64,000 nucleotides of DNA from Meandrina meandrites. Lineage: Eukaryota > Cnidaria > Anthozoa > Scleractinia > Meandrinidae. The position numbers were made by a program, and so were the translations under genes. Position 1 is the first letter of the stretch; each line of letters begins with the position of its first letter. The stretch covers positions 40,127,259-40,191,258 of the forward strand of contig OY855907.1 of NCBI GenBank assembly GCA_963693305.1, read 5' to 3'. The notes below the pieces were generated by a model, which did not search any database, was not told the DNA's origin, and saw nothing but the letters and a program-made list of their open reading frames with translations. Shown here one piece after another: positions 51,610-61,509 of the stretch.

Positions 51610-52344
51610 GGCGGAGACTGCCGGGTCCAGCCGATTCACTTGACTGCCTTGCTCTTAGCTTAAAGTTTTCTTCCTTTGGTTTTCTTCGTTCTATTTAAAG
51701 TCGATTTTGTCGCAGAACTGTCTCATCGGCTTTTAGTCATCCTAAAAGTAAATGACCATAAAAAGATTAAAAATATTTGGCAATGTATGATAACAGAATT
51801 GAAACGGGTAAATATCATTATGTCCCTTCAGTGCACCCTATCCTCGTTCCCAGCGGCAGGCTTTTTGGTAATTACACACTCTCTTGGCACAACTTAAAAG
51901 AAGCGCCATTTAAGTTTTACAATTATATCCCTCGTTAAAAGGAGGAAATTTTGTTGTAAATTTGCTATACGATTTGTCTAGTCAGACGTGCTTTGTCAAT
52001 TAAAATTCCCCGCGCAACACTCTCCAACAGCTATTCAATTGACGCCATTTTCAGGGACAGTGCATTCTTAGGCTATCTTCGTAAATTTCTGTTTTCGTTA
52101 TGATGTTTAAGTCCACAAAACTCAGCGCAGTCAATATTGATAATAATGAAACGCAATAATAGCCTACGCGGACAGGGTTTTGACTTTTCAGCACGAGTCG
52201 CGAACAGGCCCACTCGTTGAAATGACGTCAGTGAGCAGAAGAGTCGACGCAAGCTAAAGTCGTTCATGGAATTTCGAGAATATTAACTGCCACATTAGAC
52301 AGTATTCCCTATCTAGGATAAAACGATTTTTCAGTTACCCTTTT
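51610..52344. other. CLN3 upstream region
   Basis: This should contain the CLN3 promoter; CATGGCGGAG lies across the start codon. No further gene is seen before the PLE copy. Confidence 0.35.
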
Positions 52345-53334
52345 TATCATTCCATTCCATTCTTTCTTGATGTCAACGTTTTTCTCAATAACGGCAATAT
52401 CACGACTGACCTTTACACTAAAGCCACCGACAAACATCAGTACTTGCTTCATTCATCATGTCACCCTACACACACTAAAAGAGCTATTCCATTCAGCCTA
52501 GCTCTCCGACTTCGGCGTATCTGTTCCTCTGACGAGACTTTTAAACAACGTACTAATGAACTCAAATCTTATCTTAACAAACGTGGATATAATCTATCGT
52601 TCCTTAATCAAGATATAGAACGCGTACATAACATCACACGTACTAATGCACTTAACCCCAAAGACACTCCCACTACTAATCAGCCCGAACGGGTACCCCT
52701 TGTTATAACATATCATCCAGCCCTTCGTCACGTTTCATCCATTTTTCACAAACACTTCAACATTTTATCTTCATCTCCCCGTTGCAGTAACGTTTTCAAA
52801 GCTAAACCTCTTGTTGCTTTCCGACGGTCTAACAACCTCAGCAACTTATTACTAGTTAGTGCTAAACTTCGTAAACCGGCCACCATTACTAACCAACCCC
52901 GCGGTTCTTTCCGTTGCGGAAAAAACTGCCTTACATGCAACTACATAAACGACGGACTTACTAACTATACATTTAATTCTACCGGCGAAACTAGACTTAT
53001 TAACCATTACATTGACTGCAACTCCAAAAACGTTATTTACATGGTACAATGTAACAACTGTCACAAACAATACATAGGAGAAACCAAACGTAGACTCAAA
53101 GACCGCTTCAACGAACATCGCAGACCTGTTGACAAACAAACTAACAGCTCTAAGCCCACCACAGTATCAGAACATTTTTTGTGTAACAATCATAACGCTA
53201 CTGACATGCAACTTATTCCTCTTGAACTCGTTCAATCTAATCGTGACAGTGTACGTAAGGCAAGAGAAGCATACCTCATTGAAAGAGGTCAAACTCTTGA
53301 ACCTCAAGGTTTAAATAAGAAAGATGAAACTTAA
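52345..53334 (+). pseudogene. PLE reverse transcriptase C-terminus plus GIY-YIG endonuclease
   Basis: The frame begins inside the reverse transcriptase: SIPFFLDVNVFLNNGNITTD then LYTKATDKHQYLLHSSCHP, the conserved F-L-D-V ... T-D-x-H-x-Y-L ... C-H-P block. It continues through the thumb/linker region (FRCGKNCLTCNYI, a CxxC-type zinc-knuckle-like linker) to the endonuclease: VIYMVQCNNCHKQYIGETKR then RLKDRFNEHRR and SVRKAREAYLIERGQ. There is no start codon; the apparent start at 52444 is TTG. The fingers and palm with the catalytic Asp residues are absent, so the copy cannot mobilise itself. It is not a host gene. Confidence 0.88.
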
Positions 53335-53575
53335 TACGTTATTTTAGTATCAGCATTCTACCTTTAGTGCCATTTTTAGCTTTTTCACAGCATTTCATAC
53401 TGTAACGTTTCTCCTTATTTTTAAATTTCAAATTTTAACGTTTCTTTCTACCGTTACTTATCTCTTAGCCGCGTCGCTTAGATTAGTACGTTCAGATCAT
53501 TATTTGCTTGTTATATCGTATTTCCTATATTTTAAATTTGTAACGTTTAACTTTTAGAGTCATTCTTTGTAACAC

Positions 53576-53610
53576 CCTGAAGAAGGAAGGCCGTGCCTTC
53601 CGAAATATTG
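53576..53610 (+). ncRNA. Hammerhead-ribozyme-like core in PLE 2
   Basis: CTGAAGA, then a GGAAGG/CCTTCC stem with a short loop, then GAAA. It has the same layout as in PLE 1 with a fully covarying stem II sequence. Confidence 0.5.
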
Positions 53611-53834
53611 GAAATATATATAGTTCCCAACTGTTCAATCAGCCTTGCTTTTCTTCGTTTACTATTTTGTTATAGCTGATTAGATCTTCTACATTTAGAG
53701 GATCCGGTACTTCTGTTTCGTCACGGTGGTCCTTGCAAATTTAAATTCGTTATGAAGAGAATGCATTTTATACCTACGGGGGTCTCAACGGGGCTAACTC
53801 TCAGTCGTCGAACGACCGAAATAAAATAGAGATT

Positions 53835-54025
53835 AAGCATGACGTCATACGGCAAACGACAAACGCGAGCTTGCCTTTCATTTTACTACCTTTTTCATCG
53901 AATTCTAAAATAAATCCCGTAGAAAATAGGAAAAAAATCACACATTCACGATAAACATAAATTCATTTGCGCGTTCAATCGCCAAACGGCAGATGGCAGA
54001 AGTGGAATTTTTGCCGTTCGCAGTA
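53835..54025. mobile_element. Decayed MITE of the AAGCATGACGT family
   Basis: It starts AAGCATGACGTCATACGGCA like the element at 33570 and contains the inverse TTTTTGCCGTTCGC near 54008, but the right terminus is lost. It lies just upstream of the Mpv17-family first exon. Confidence 0.55.
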
Positions 54026-54253
54026 AAAAACAAACGTTTCCATTTCGTAAAATGGCCAAAAATTTAATTGTCCATCGTCAAAAAGTAATATTTTTAACCG
54101 TCTACTGTCAGAACTGTCAACGGTACACCCCCATGGAGATCCTCGATCTCGAATATAAAGGAATCGCGCAAGACTGGGAACGAGACTAATTTTCAGTGTC
54201 GGCCCTAGTCTCCATGCTAAAAACGGAAAATCGAACGCCTGCTGCAAAACGCC

Positions 54254-57200
54254 ATGAGGTTTTTCTCGAAAATATGGGCAACATATCAAAGATATCTACT
54301 CACCAATCCTTGGAGAACTCAAACGCTGACTACAGGTACGATAATTATCAGATCTGTTCTAGTTTCTGTGAATGAAAATGACTAAGGTGTTAAAATTTCA
54401 CGTGTTCCTTTTCACGGTTAATTAAACCCGGCCCGCCATTTTGAAAATGAGGTATAAAGGAATGTAGGTTGTGTCGCCCCATCGGCTTGTCGCCCCAAGT
54501 TGTGTCGCCCCATCGAAGTTATGTCGCTCCAACATCGAAGTTATGTCGCCCCAACATCGAAGTTGTGTCGCCCCAGGGAAGTGTACGTAACTTAGAATGA
54601 ATCGCTTACCGATTTTATATTTTATCGATCGCCCAAACACGCAAAATTTGGCTTACTTTAGAATTTTTTTTGCAATCGTTTGAAGTAAAGTATCCTAAAA
54701 TAGAAACTGTATTGCATTGAACTAACCTTTCTCTCATGTTTTACATTAAAAGGAACTTTTGTACAGGAAAGGAAAATCAAAGAGCTTTACAATACGGTTT
54801 GCCATCTTGGAGAACTTGGTAACCAAAATATGAATCGTGTTTGCTAGGTTACTAAGTTACCGCACTGTGTTGTATGCAAATTTATTTGATGCAAAAAACA
54901 ATGACAATAGACTTCAATTAATTGCACTTTTTTATTATAAAATGACTAAATCCCTATTTACATGTTCTTATGACTACTAATCTTAACCTAACCTTTATAT
55001 GCTTGGAGCAAACGCGATTTATTGTAACACTCTATGTGGAATATAACTTGAAATCTTTGTACACGTAACAAACACTTAGTGAAAAACTAATTCTAATTCG
55101 TAAGTTGACTATAAATCGAAAACTTTTTACACGTAACAAACACTTAGTGAAAAACTAATTCTAATTCGTAAGTTGACTATAAATCGAAATCTTTCTACAC
55201 GTAACAAACACTTAGCTTGTTTTACAAACAGTTCCGGGCGAACGGGTCTTAGAGCGAAACGAATTTATTTACACTCCTCTCGGTCCAACAAGCGACGAAC
55301 AAGCCTTAAGTAGCTGCCTCGCCGTCTTTTCGCCATCTGCGTAGTCTCCCCAAAGTGAGAACACCTTCGATTGGATTTGTCGGTATCGGCGCCGCTGGAC
55401 TCGTCGAAGCTTCTTTTCCGAAACCATTCGGACGTTCAGTGAGGTAAGCTTCGCTTCTTTGTGGAGCAGGTCTATCAGTAGGTACATGGGCAGCTGGCTC
55501 TTGCCCTGGGCTCGGGTGTTGAGACCGTTATGCCAGCCTTCTACGTCGTTGTTGGTTCTAACAGACTGCAGGAAGACAGACCAACAGGATGGCGGCCAGG
55601 TGTTGCTCTCAATCCAGGTACTGGAAACATAGTTCACGAACTCACGCAGAGGTGCTGTGGTGGCTTTCTGTTCTAGACGCTCGAACTGCGGTCTGATGTC
55701 TGCTGTCTCGAGGAAAGGCAGCGCCATGACTTTTCTGATGAAGGCATAGGTACCCCGATCTGGGTGAATTTCTGACGGCATAACTTGAAGGTGGCATCGA
55801 CATACCAGCTCTTGGCTCTGTTCAGCAGGTCTAGTTGGTGTGATGTCGCGAAAATCAAATGACGGCGCCCTCCCACCTAAAATAAATAAGCAAACGAATG
55901 CGATAATTAACGGACTGTAAACTAGCTAGTGAGTATAATACTGCCCCAGTCTTCATTAGGCGATTTGTTTTGAGAAATTGTCAGAAATCAAGCAAATAAT
56001 TGAAGAACTGTAAATTTTCTAGTGAGTATAATACTGCCCCAGTCTTCATTAAGCGATTTGTTTTGAGAACTTGTCAGAATAGACCGTTTTCATGAAAGTA
56101 AATTGGAATTTACTACTTAGTTTAGTTTAATCCACCTACTGATGATAGCATTCATTTTACTCACCCTGACATCACTCCGGAAGAAGTTGTCTGGCACGTG
56201 CTCCATCTCCAACTCAAAATCGAGATCACGAGGCTCCGTAGGTCGGAGTTAAGTCGAGTCGATCGAGTTAATCGATCGATGAATACTTCATAAGCAAAGT
56301 TACATGGTTTAAGTCGTTCGAGTTAATCAATCGATCAATGACTCTTTCAAACCTTATCCTCATAAGTTACATGCATGTTCTAAGTCATTGAGTTAATCGA
56401 TCGATGACCCTTACTAACGTTTACTTGATATACAAAGTTTAAAACTTGTTGTAAGTTAAGTCGGGGCGACATAACTTCGATGTTGGGGCGACACAACTTC
56501 GATGTTGGGGCGACATAACTTCGATGGGGCGACACAACTTGGGGCGACAAGCCGATGGGGCGACACAACCTGACACCGGTATAAAGATTAACGGGATTTA
56601 GTTTGGCTGTTTACTGACCAGTGTTCGTATGTGGGAAACTGATTTAGCAAAATTACTTTTGCTAAGAACGGTTTTAATACACTTCTGTGAAAGCTTCTTT
56701 GATGAAATGCAAGATGAGGTGATTGATCGGCTAAACTGAAGAATACCCGGCAACTTATTTGCATCTCGGTGGATTTGAATGTTTCCTTTTGTTTCTACAT
56801 GCAGACTTCATTCGTTCTTAAAAGCGTTCAGAGATATATAAATAAGTGGCCCGGTATTCTAAAATCGCTTCCTTGTTTGAAACATTATTGTTGCCACATA
56901 AATTAACATTTAAACTAAAAGTGCCACACTGACTTCTGACTTTTTACTGTTGGAATACAATGTTCAAAAAAGTTCTTACTCAACAAATTGGAATTGGGAA
57001 ACAGTCTTTTGTAAGTCACCTTTTTAACAGTGTCTGACATTTGCAGACTGCAGTCTGGAAACTACAGACTAAAAGGCTGTTTACAGGACAGAGAAAACTT
57101 GAAATCCAACTCGACCAGACCACTTTACATGGGGCCATATGCGCGTATGGCCCAGCATTAAGTTAACTATTTCTCTACAAAATTGGTAGGGTCTACACCA

Positions 57201-58858
57201 ATTTTTGGACGGGTCCGTACCCAATTTTGTCTGTTGTGTAAACAGCCTTTAAAAGTATACATGTACATGTACATGTATATTACCAGAGATCACCAGAGAC
57301 AGACTGATGTCCAAGTTAGGATGTTGAGTTGGATTTTCATGTTGGAGTTCAAACTGGATTTTTAAGTTGGTTTTGGGGTAGGAATTTTGAGTACTGACCG
57401 AGAATAAACAAAAATTTTAAAGGTAGTATATATGCTATAGGTATAAATAGAGGATAATGCATGATTGCGCAGAGATATGAAACGGCATGAACGAGTGAGA
57501 TAGCGATTTGAACACGAGAAGAGAAATTTCATATCTCCAAGCAACCATGTATTATTTTGTTTATTTTATAAACCTGCTAAAAATGAGGTTTTTGATGATT
57601 TTCCGAAGATTACCGACCATTTTCTGAAGATTTTGATGTTGTCTGGTAGCCATCCAAATGTTTCCAAACATTTTCCGAAGATTGCCGAGGAAGGTCCGAA
57701 GATGTTTTGACTTAATATCGATAAACTTTGCCTCATTCAGCATTTAAACATGGCAAACTTGTCAGCAAACGTGACGAAATCGATATCTTCTCATGTGAAA
57801 GATATGATATCTCGACACATATGAAGATATGATTTTTCTCAGTGAGAGAAATACTGGTAATTCACTCTTGTTTATATAAATAATAATAAATATATTTATG
57901 GCATCGTGCAAGCAAACCGGAATGTAGCTAACTGCAAGCAATCAAGACCAAAAATCCAACTAAAAAATCTAACTCAAAATCCAACTCAAAAATCCAACTT
58001 GAAAATCCAACTCAAAATCCTGAATCGGTAAATAGGCAACCTCCCATCACCATCACCGTTGTTGAGAGCTCGCTGTAAACAGGATAACCAGAGTGTTTCC
58101 AGCCAGGCTAACCAAAGTGTTATTCAGTCTGCCCCTGCATTTGTCAAACTGCCCCATTGTAGGCAAACAACAATATATATTAAAACATTCAAATACCTTG
58201 GTCTCCTATTCTAATAAAAACTGCCCTTAAGTTTATTATTAATATATTATTAGGTTTTGCTTGGCCTTGAACTATCATCAATGATATTCCTCTTTTCATG
58301 TTTTCAGCTGTGATGTTTACTACAAGTGACATCCTCACCCAACAATTTGTAGAAAAGAAAGGATTACATCACAGTGGTAGAAGAACACTACGAATGTTTG
58401 TGATGGGAGTAATTGTTGGGCCTATTCAAAGGACATGGTTTCTAACCTTGGAGCGTTTTATACCTCCCACATCCAAGATACAGATTGTCAAGAAATTGAT
58501 TGTAGATCAGACTATCTATGGGCCTTTTATAGTATTTTTCTTCTATAGTCTATCAAGCACATTGTCTGGAAAAGATCTTAATGACTTGAAGCTATTGCTA
58601 CAGGAAAGATATCTTAAAACAATATTCACAGCTTACAAAGTGTGGCCATTTGTGCAAGCCGTCAACTTTACATTTGTGCCTCTCCAGCACCGTGCTAATT
58701 TCGTCCAGGCAGTGGCTCTCTGTTGGAACATGTATCTTTCATGGATGGCAAACATGCCAGTCACAAGCACGACTACAGTTTATGAGAGTTCAGGAGAAAT
58801 GACCACAAGTTTATCTTCAGACCTGAAAAAGCAGGAAATCCCCACAACCATAAAATAA
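54254..58858 (+). CDS. Mpv17/PMP22-family membrane protein, two exons, complete
   Basis: Exon 1, 54254-54335, starts MRFFSKIWATYQRYLLTNPW and RTQTLTT, the W-x-x-Y-x-x-x-L-x-x-x-P-W N-terminus of the family. It joins in phase 1 (donor GTACGA, acceptor TTTTCAG) to exon 2, 58308-58858, giving 210 aa. Exon 2 has the family signatures FTTSDILTQQ, GPIQRTWF (about 65), IVDQTIYGPF (about 93), KVWPFVQAVNFTFVPLQHR (about 138) and WNMYLSWMAN. Four membrane helices are expected. Members sit in the mitochondrial inner membrane (MPV17) or peroxisome (PXMP2), with a role in channel or metabolite homeostasis; which paralogue this is cannot be settled here. The Ser/Thr-rich C-terminal tail is unusual. The 3.97-kb intron carries a Mutator-like transposon. 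Confidence 0.88.
55065..55215. repeat. Tandem repeat inside the MULE, about 68-bp unit
   Basis: ACACGTAACAAACACTTAGT ... AACTAATTCTAATTCGTAAG and GTTGACTATAAATCGAAA repeat twice plus a partial third copy, nearly identical. Confidence 0.85.
55269..55876 (-). pseudogene. Deleted and frameshifted MULE transposase
   Basis: One frame (from 55876) gives HLIFATSHQLDLLNRAKSWY, VDATFKLCRQKFTQ, the first catalytic-Asp block of MULE transposases. Near 55770 the reading shifts frame and continues YAFIRKVMALPFLETADIRP ... VRTNNDVEGWHNGLNTRAQG, the C-terminal block. The roughly 100 residues usually found between them, including the second catalytic Asp, are missing. The protein cannot be active. Confidence 0.85.
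57070..57252. mobile_element. MITE-like inverted repeat (AAAGGCTGTTTACA)
   Basis: AAAGGCTGTTTACAGGACAG and, inverted, AAAGGCTGTTTACACAACAG bound a 180-bp segment in the Mpv17-family intron. Non-coding. Confidence 0.6.
57253..58307. other. Rest of the Mpv17-family intron
   Basis: It contains ACATGT repeats near 57257, diverged inverted clusters of CAACTCAAAATC/GAGTTGGATTTT near 57330 and 57960-58020, and repeated ATATGA/TCATAT motifs (GAAAGATATGATATCTCGAC) near 57800. No exon is seen. Confidence 0.35.
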
Positions 58859-59276
58859 TGTCGTTGTATCCTAACACACTGAACATATTTTATATAGGGA
58901 CAGTTTTTTGTAGTTGTCAAATTACATACATGAACCTCTACAGATTATAAGTGCCATTTATCCATTCATTCACATAGAGCCAACTTGAAAATAGCAAATG
59001 TTATGAGCAGACAGTAGTGTGTGCTCAGTGTGCAGTGAGTCTACACTACTCTTGGCACAAAAAGTCGGATTTGATCACTTGATTTTTATCAAGGGCGAGA
59101 CAATAATGGAGGGCTTTTTTTGACACAGATGTCAAAGGTAAGCAAGTCCATTAATGTCTCTTTTAGGGCTGTACACAAAGAAATGTAGAAATATAAATTC
59201 TTTTTGTGGTATTTTGGTAAAAAAAGCTTGAGCCATGCACAGATCTCCAGATTGGTCAACTTTAGGGGTTTGTTAA

Positions 59277-59923
59277 GGGGGGTCCTTCTTAACTACAGAT
59301 CTAGAGCAGTTGCTAGGGAATTCCTGAAGACCAGTTTTAGTGGCAAGCCATTTTGGACCGTTTTGTAACGCTAAATGGTAAATTTTGTGGGGCAGGAAAT
59401 ACCTGCTTGAAATATTGACATTGCGCCTGCATAACTAGTGCCAGTCCTAAACCGCGCGTTAGAATTTAAAATCCCTAAAACTTGGAGGAAAAAAGGAAGA
59501 GTTCTGAATTTTTTAAAGAATCGGAGATAACATAGCCTTCTCTATAATCCTACGTATGGGATTACCGTTTACAAGAAAGAAAAAAACGCTACTGAAGAAA
59601 GTCTGAAAATACGGGTGTTTATTATGTCATAACTTTTACAATAATGTAAATTTTGTAAAACCCATACGAAGCATTAAGCATGTGGACATTCTTTATCTAT
59701 TGGCACTGATTTTAACTTTTAGTTTTATATGCCCTTTCAGTTTTAGGGTTTTTTCTATTCTGGCCACGCCACTTGTCAAATATGGCCGTGATTTGAAACT
59801 CTTGAAGGACTCTTCAATTGAACAAAGTTGCGAAAAAAGCTTATCCGTAGCAGGTCAAGTTTCCAAAATATGGCGGTTAGATACCTTCCTTAGCAACAAC
59901 TTAGTAGTTAAGAAGGACCCCCC
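59277..59923. mobile_element. 647-bp TIR element with TTAA target duplication
   Basis: Starts GGGGGGTCCTTCTTAACTAC and ends with the exact inverse; TTAA lies on both sides (59273-59276 and 59924-59927). No coding capacity. It lies downstream of the Mpv17-family gene. Confidence 0.85.
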
Positions 59924-59927
59924 TTAA

Positions 59928-60477
59928 TAAATTCACAATTTTTGACAAGCATCCCGGCTTCTTTCAAATGCAATGTGCCCATCGGGGGGTGGGAGAGTCT
60001 AGAGGCAGAGATAATTTCAACTCTGGTTTTTCAGGGACAAGTTGAATTGTCCATAATATGTGTCGGTAAGGAGAAGCGTGACGGTATAAACAATACATGT
60101 ATATTAACATAATTTTAATACATAGTTTGACTAGATGGGTTTTGTTAGGGTTTTAAATTTGCAAAGTTTTTGTGTGATAAGATTGAACAATTTTAAATTG
60201 TGCATAAAGAATACAATACAATATAATACAATAACTTTATTTAGCCATGGTATTTCCATCAGCTATTTTGAAATTATTATCAATATTGATTAGCTGGTGA
60301 ATAGTTAAAAGGTACAATCACTTAGTAAACTAAGTCACAATTCAAGAAACAAGCCCTAGACTTGCAACTATCATGATACCATTCATTTCTGTTGGCAAAT
60401 CTAAGAGATGAGTATGTTAACTTTATTGTCATGTTGATAAAATAATATGACAGCTTAGTTTATTACAATTTGGGGAA
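59928..60477. other. Intergenic, nothing recognised
   Basis: AT-rich sequence with an AATACAATACAATATAATAC run near 60210. No exon is supported. Confidence 0.3.
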
Positions 60478-60640
60478 GCAGGAATGGCACAGTGGTGACA
60501 GTGCTCCTCTCCCAATTCTGGTTCAGTTCCGGCCTGTTGCCATATGTGGGTTGAGTTTGTTGGTTCTCGTCCTTGCTCCAAGGGTTTCTCTTCGTGTTCA
60601 ACATTCCAAATTTCTAATATTGAACAATGGTTTTTGAGAA
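60478..60640 (+). mobile_element. SINE fragment of the 41712 family
   Basis: It contains an A-box-like TGGCACAGTGGTGACAGTG, a diverged B box GGTTCAGTTCC, and the body phrases TATGTGGGTTGAGTTTGTTG and TTGCTCCAAGGGTTTCTC shared with the SINE at 41712-42075. Confidence 0.7.
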
Positions 60641-61509
60641 AGTTAAAACTGATCCCATTTAAATGAATTTGTATCCATTTATATATATATAAAAAGCAGT
60701 ACCCATAGTAAATACTCGATACTGTTAACCGGGTTAGCCTGCACAGTAAGCGTCAACATATATGACTGAATAGTTTGCCAGCCCTTCTCTTATTCTTTTT
60801 CACCATCAAAAGCAACTGTACAACTGTCAAGCGAAATAAAAAAGTCAGTCAGTCAGAAACTGACAAAGCATCATCAATGTGCATTTTTTCCTTTTTTGTT
60901 ACTTCATTTAATTCAATTATAATTCCGTGACTGTTTGTTTTTAGACCCAGTCTCGGTCATGAAGTTAGTGTGCTAAAGCTAACCAATCTCAATAAAAGTT
61001 TTGTTTACCCAATAGTTAGAATGAAAACCCTTCTCCCCAAATTCCGACAGTGAAGTCAAGCGACGTAAAGTACGATGACACCTACATGGGACATTTTCTC
61101 GGAACAAGGCAAAAATCACAAATGTTTCCCTGTTTGCGCGCGCGCGTAACATTTGTTGCAGACACAACAGTTGTGTCCGAGACAAAAAATGTTTCTGATT
61201 TCTTTCAGAACATTGTGTCGACAACAAATGTTTGCTCGCCCAAGAAAACATGAGCAATATGTGTGTCCCGGTTTGCACAACACCGCCTTTCACTTCTTTC
61301 GACGAGAGACTGCGGGCGCAGATCATTCTCCTCCGCGTAACATGTCACGTCACTCGTCACTAAGCGTCCCTATGGTAACTGTAAGTTTGGAAGTATTTTT
61401 CAAGGACCAGCAACGGGCGTTTCTCAGTACCAGAAGTCGACACCAAATTCTAAAAAATTTCTTTTTTTCAATTTTCAGTTATTTCTTAGAAAGTCATTTA
61501 GACTCTAAG
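60641..61509. other. Upstream region of the last gene
   Basis: It contains a decayed inverted repeat around 61080-61250 (AACATTTGTTGCAGACACAA and an inverse-like GTCGACAACAAATGTTTGC). Probable promoter and 5' UTR of the gene starting at 61510. Confidence 0.35.

Larger units (their letters stand above)
52345..53660 (+). mobile_element. Penelope-like element 2, 5' truncated, long intact 3' ORF
   Basis: From about 52345 one open frame runs to 53334, then 3' non-coding sequence ending with a hammerhead-like motif. The long open frame without stops suggests a young copy. It shares the ETKRRLKDRFNEHRR and RKAREA segments with PLE fragment 1, but the 3' repeats differ, so they are different subfamilies. 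Confidence 0.85.
54460..56577. mobile_element. 2.1-kb Mutator-like element with tandem-repeat TIRs and 9-bp TSD
   Basis: The termini consist of inverted copies of AGGTTGTGTCGCCCCATCGG followed by repeats of GTCGCCCCAACATCGAAGTT. The element is flanked by identical GGTATAAAG at 54451-54459 and 56578-56586, a 9-bp duplication typical of MULEs. It encodes a broken MULE transposase on the minus strand. Internally there are tandem repeats at 55065-55215 (about 68 bp) and a direct repeat at 55910-56075. It is inserted in the intron of the Mpv17-family gene. Confidence 0.92.

Noticed and set aside
52444..53334. A host gene of 296 aa
   Set aside because: The product is the reverse transcriptase C-terminus and GIY-YIG endonuclease of a Penelope-like element, and the apparent start is TTG.
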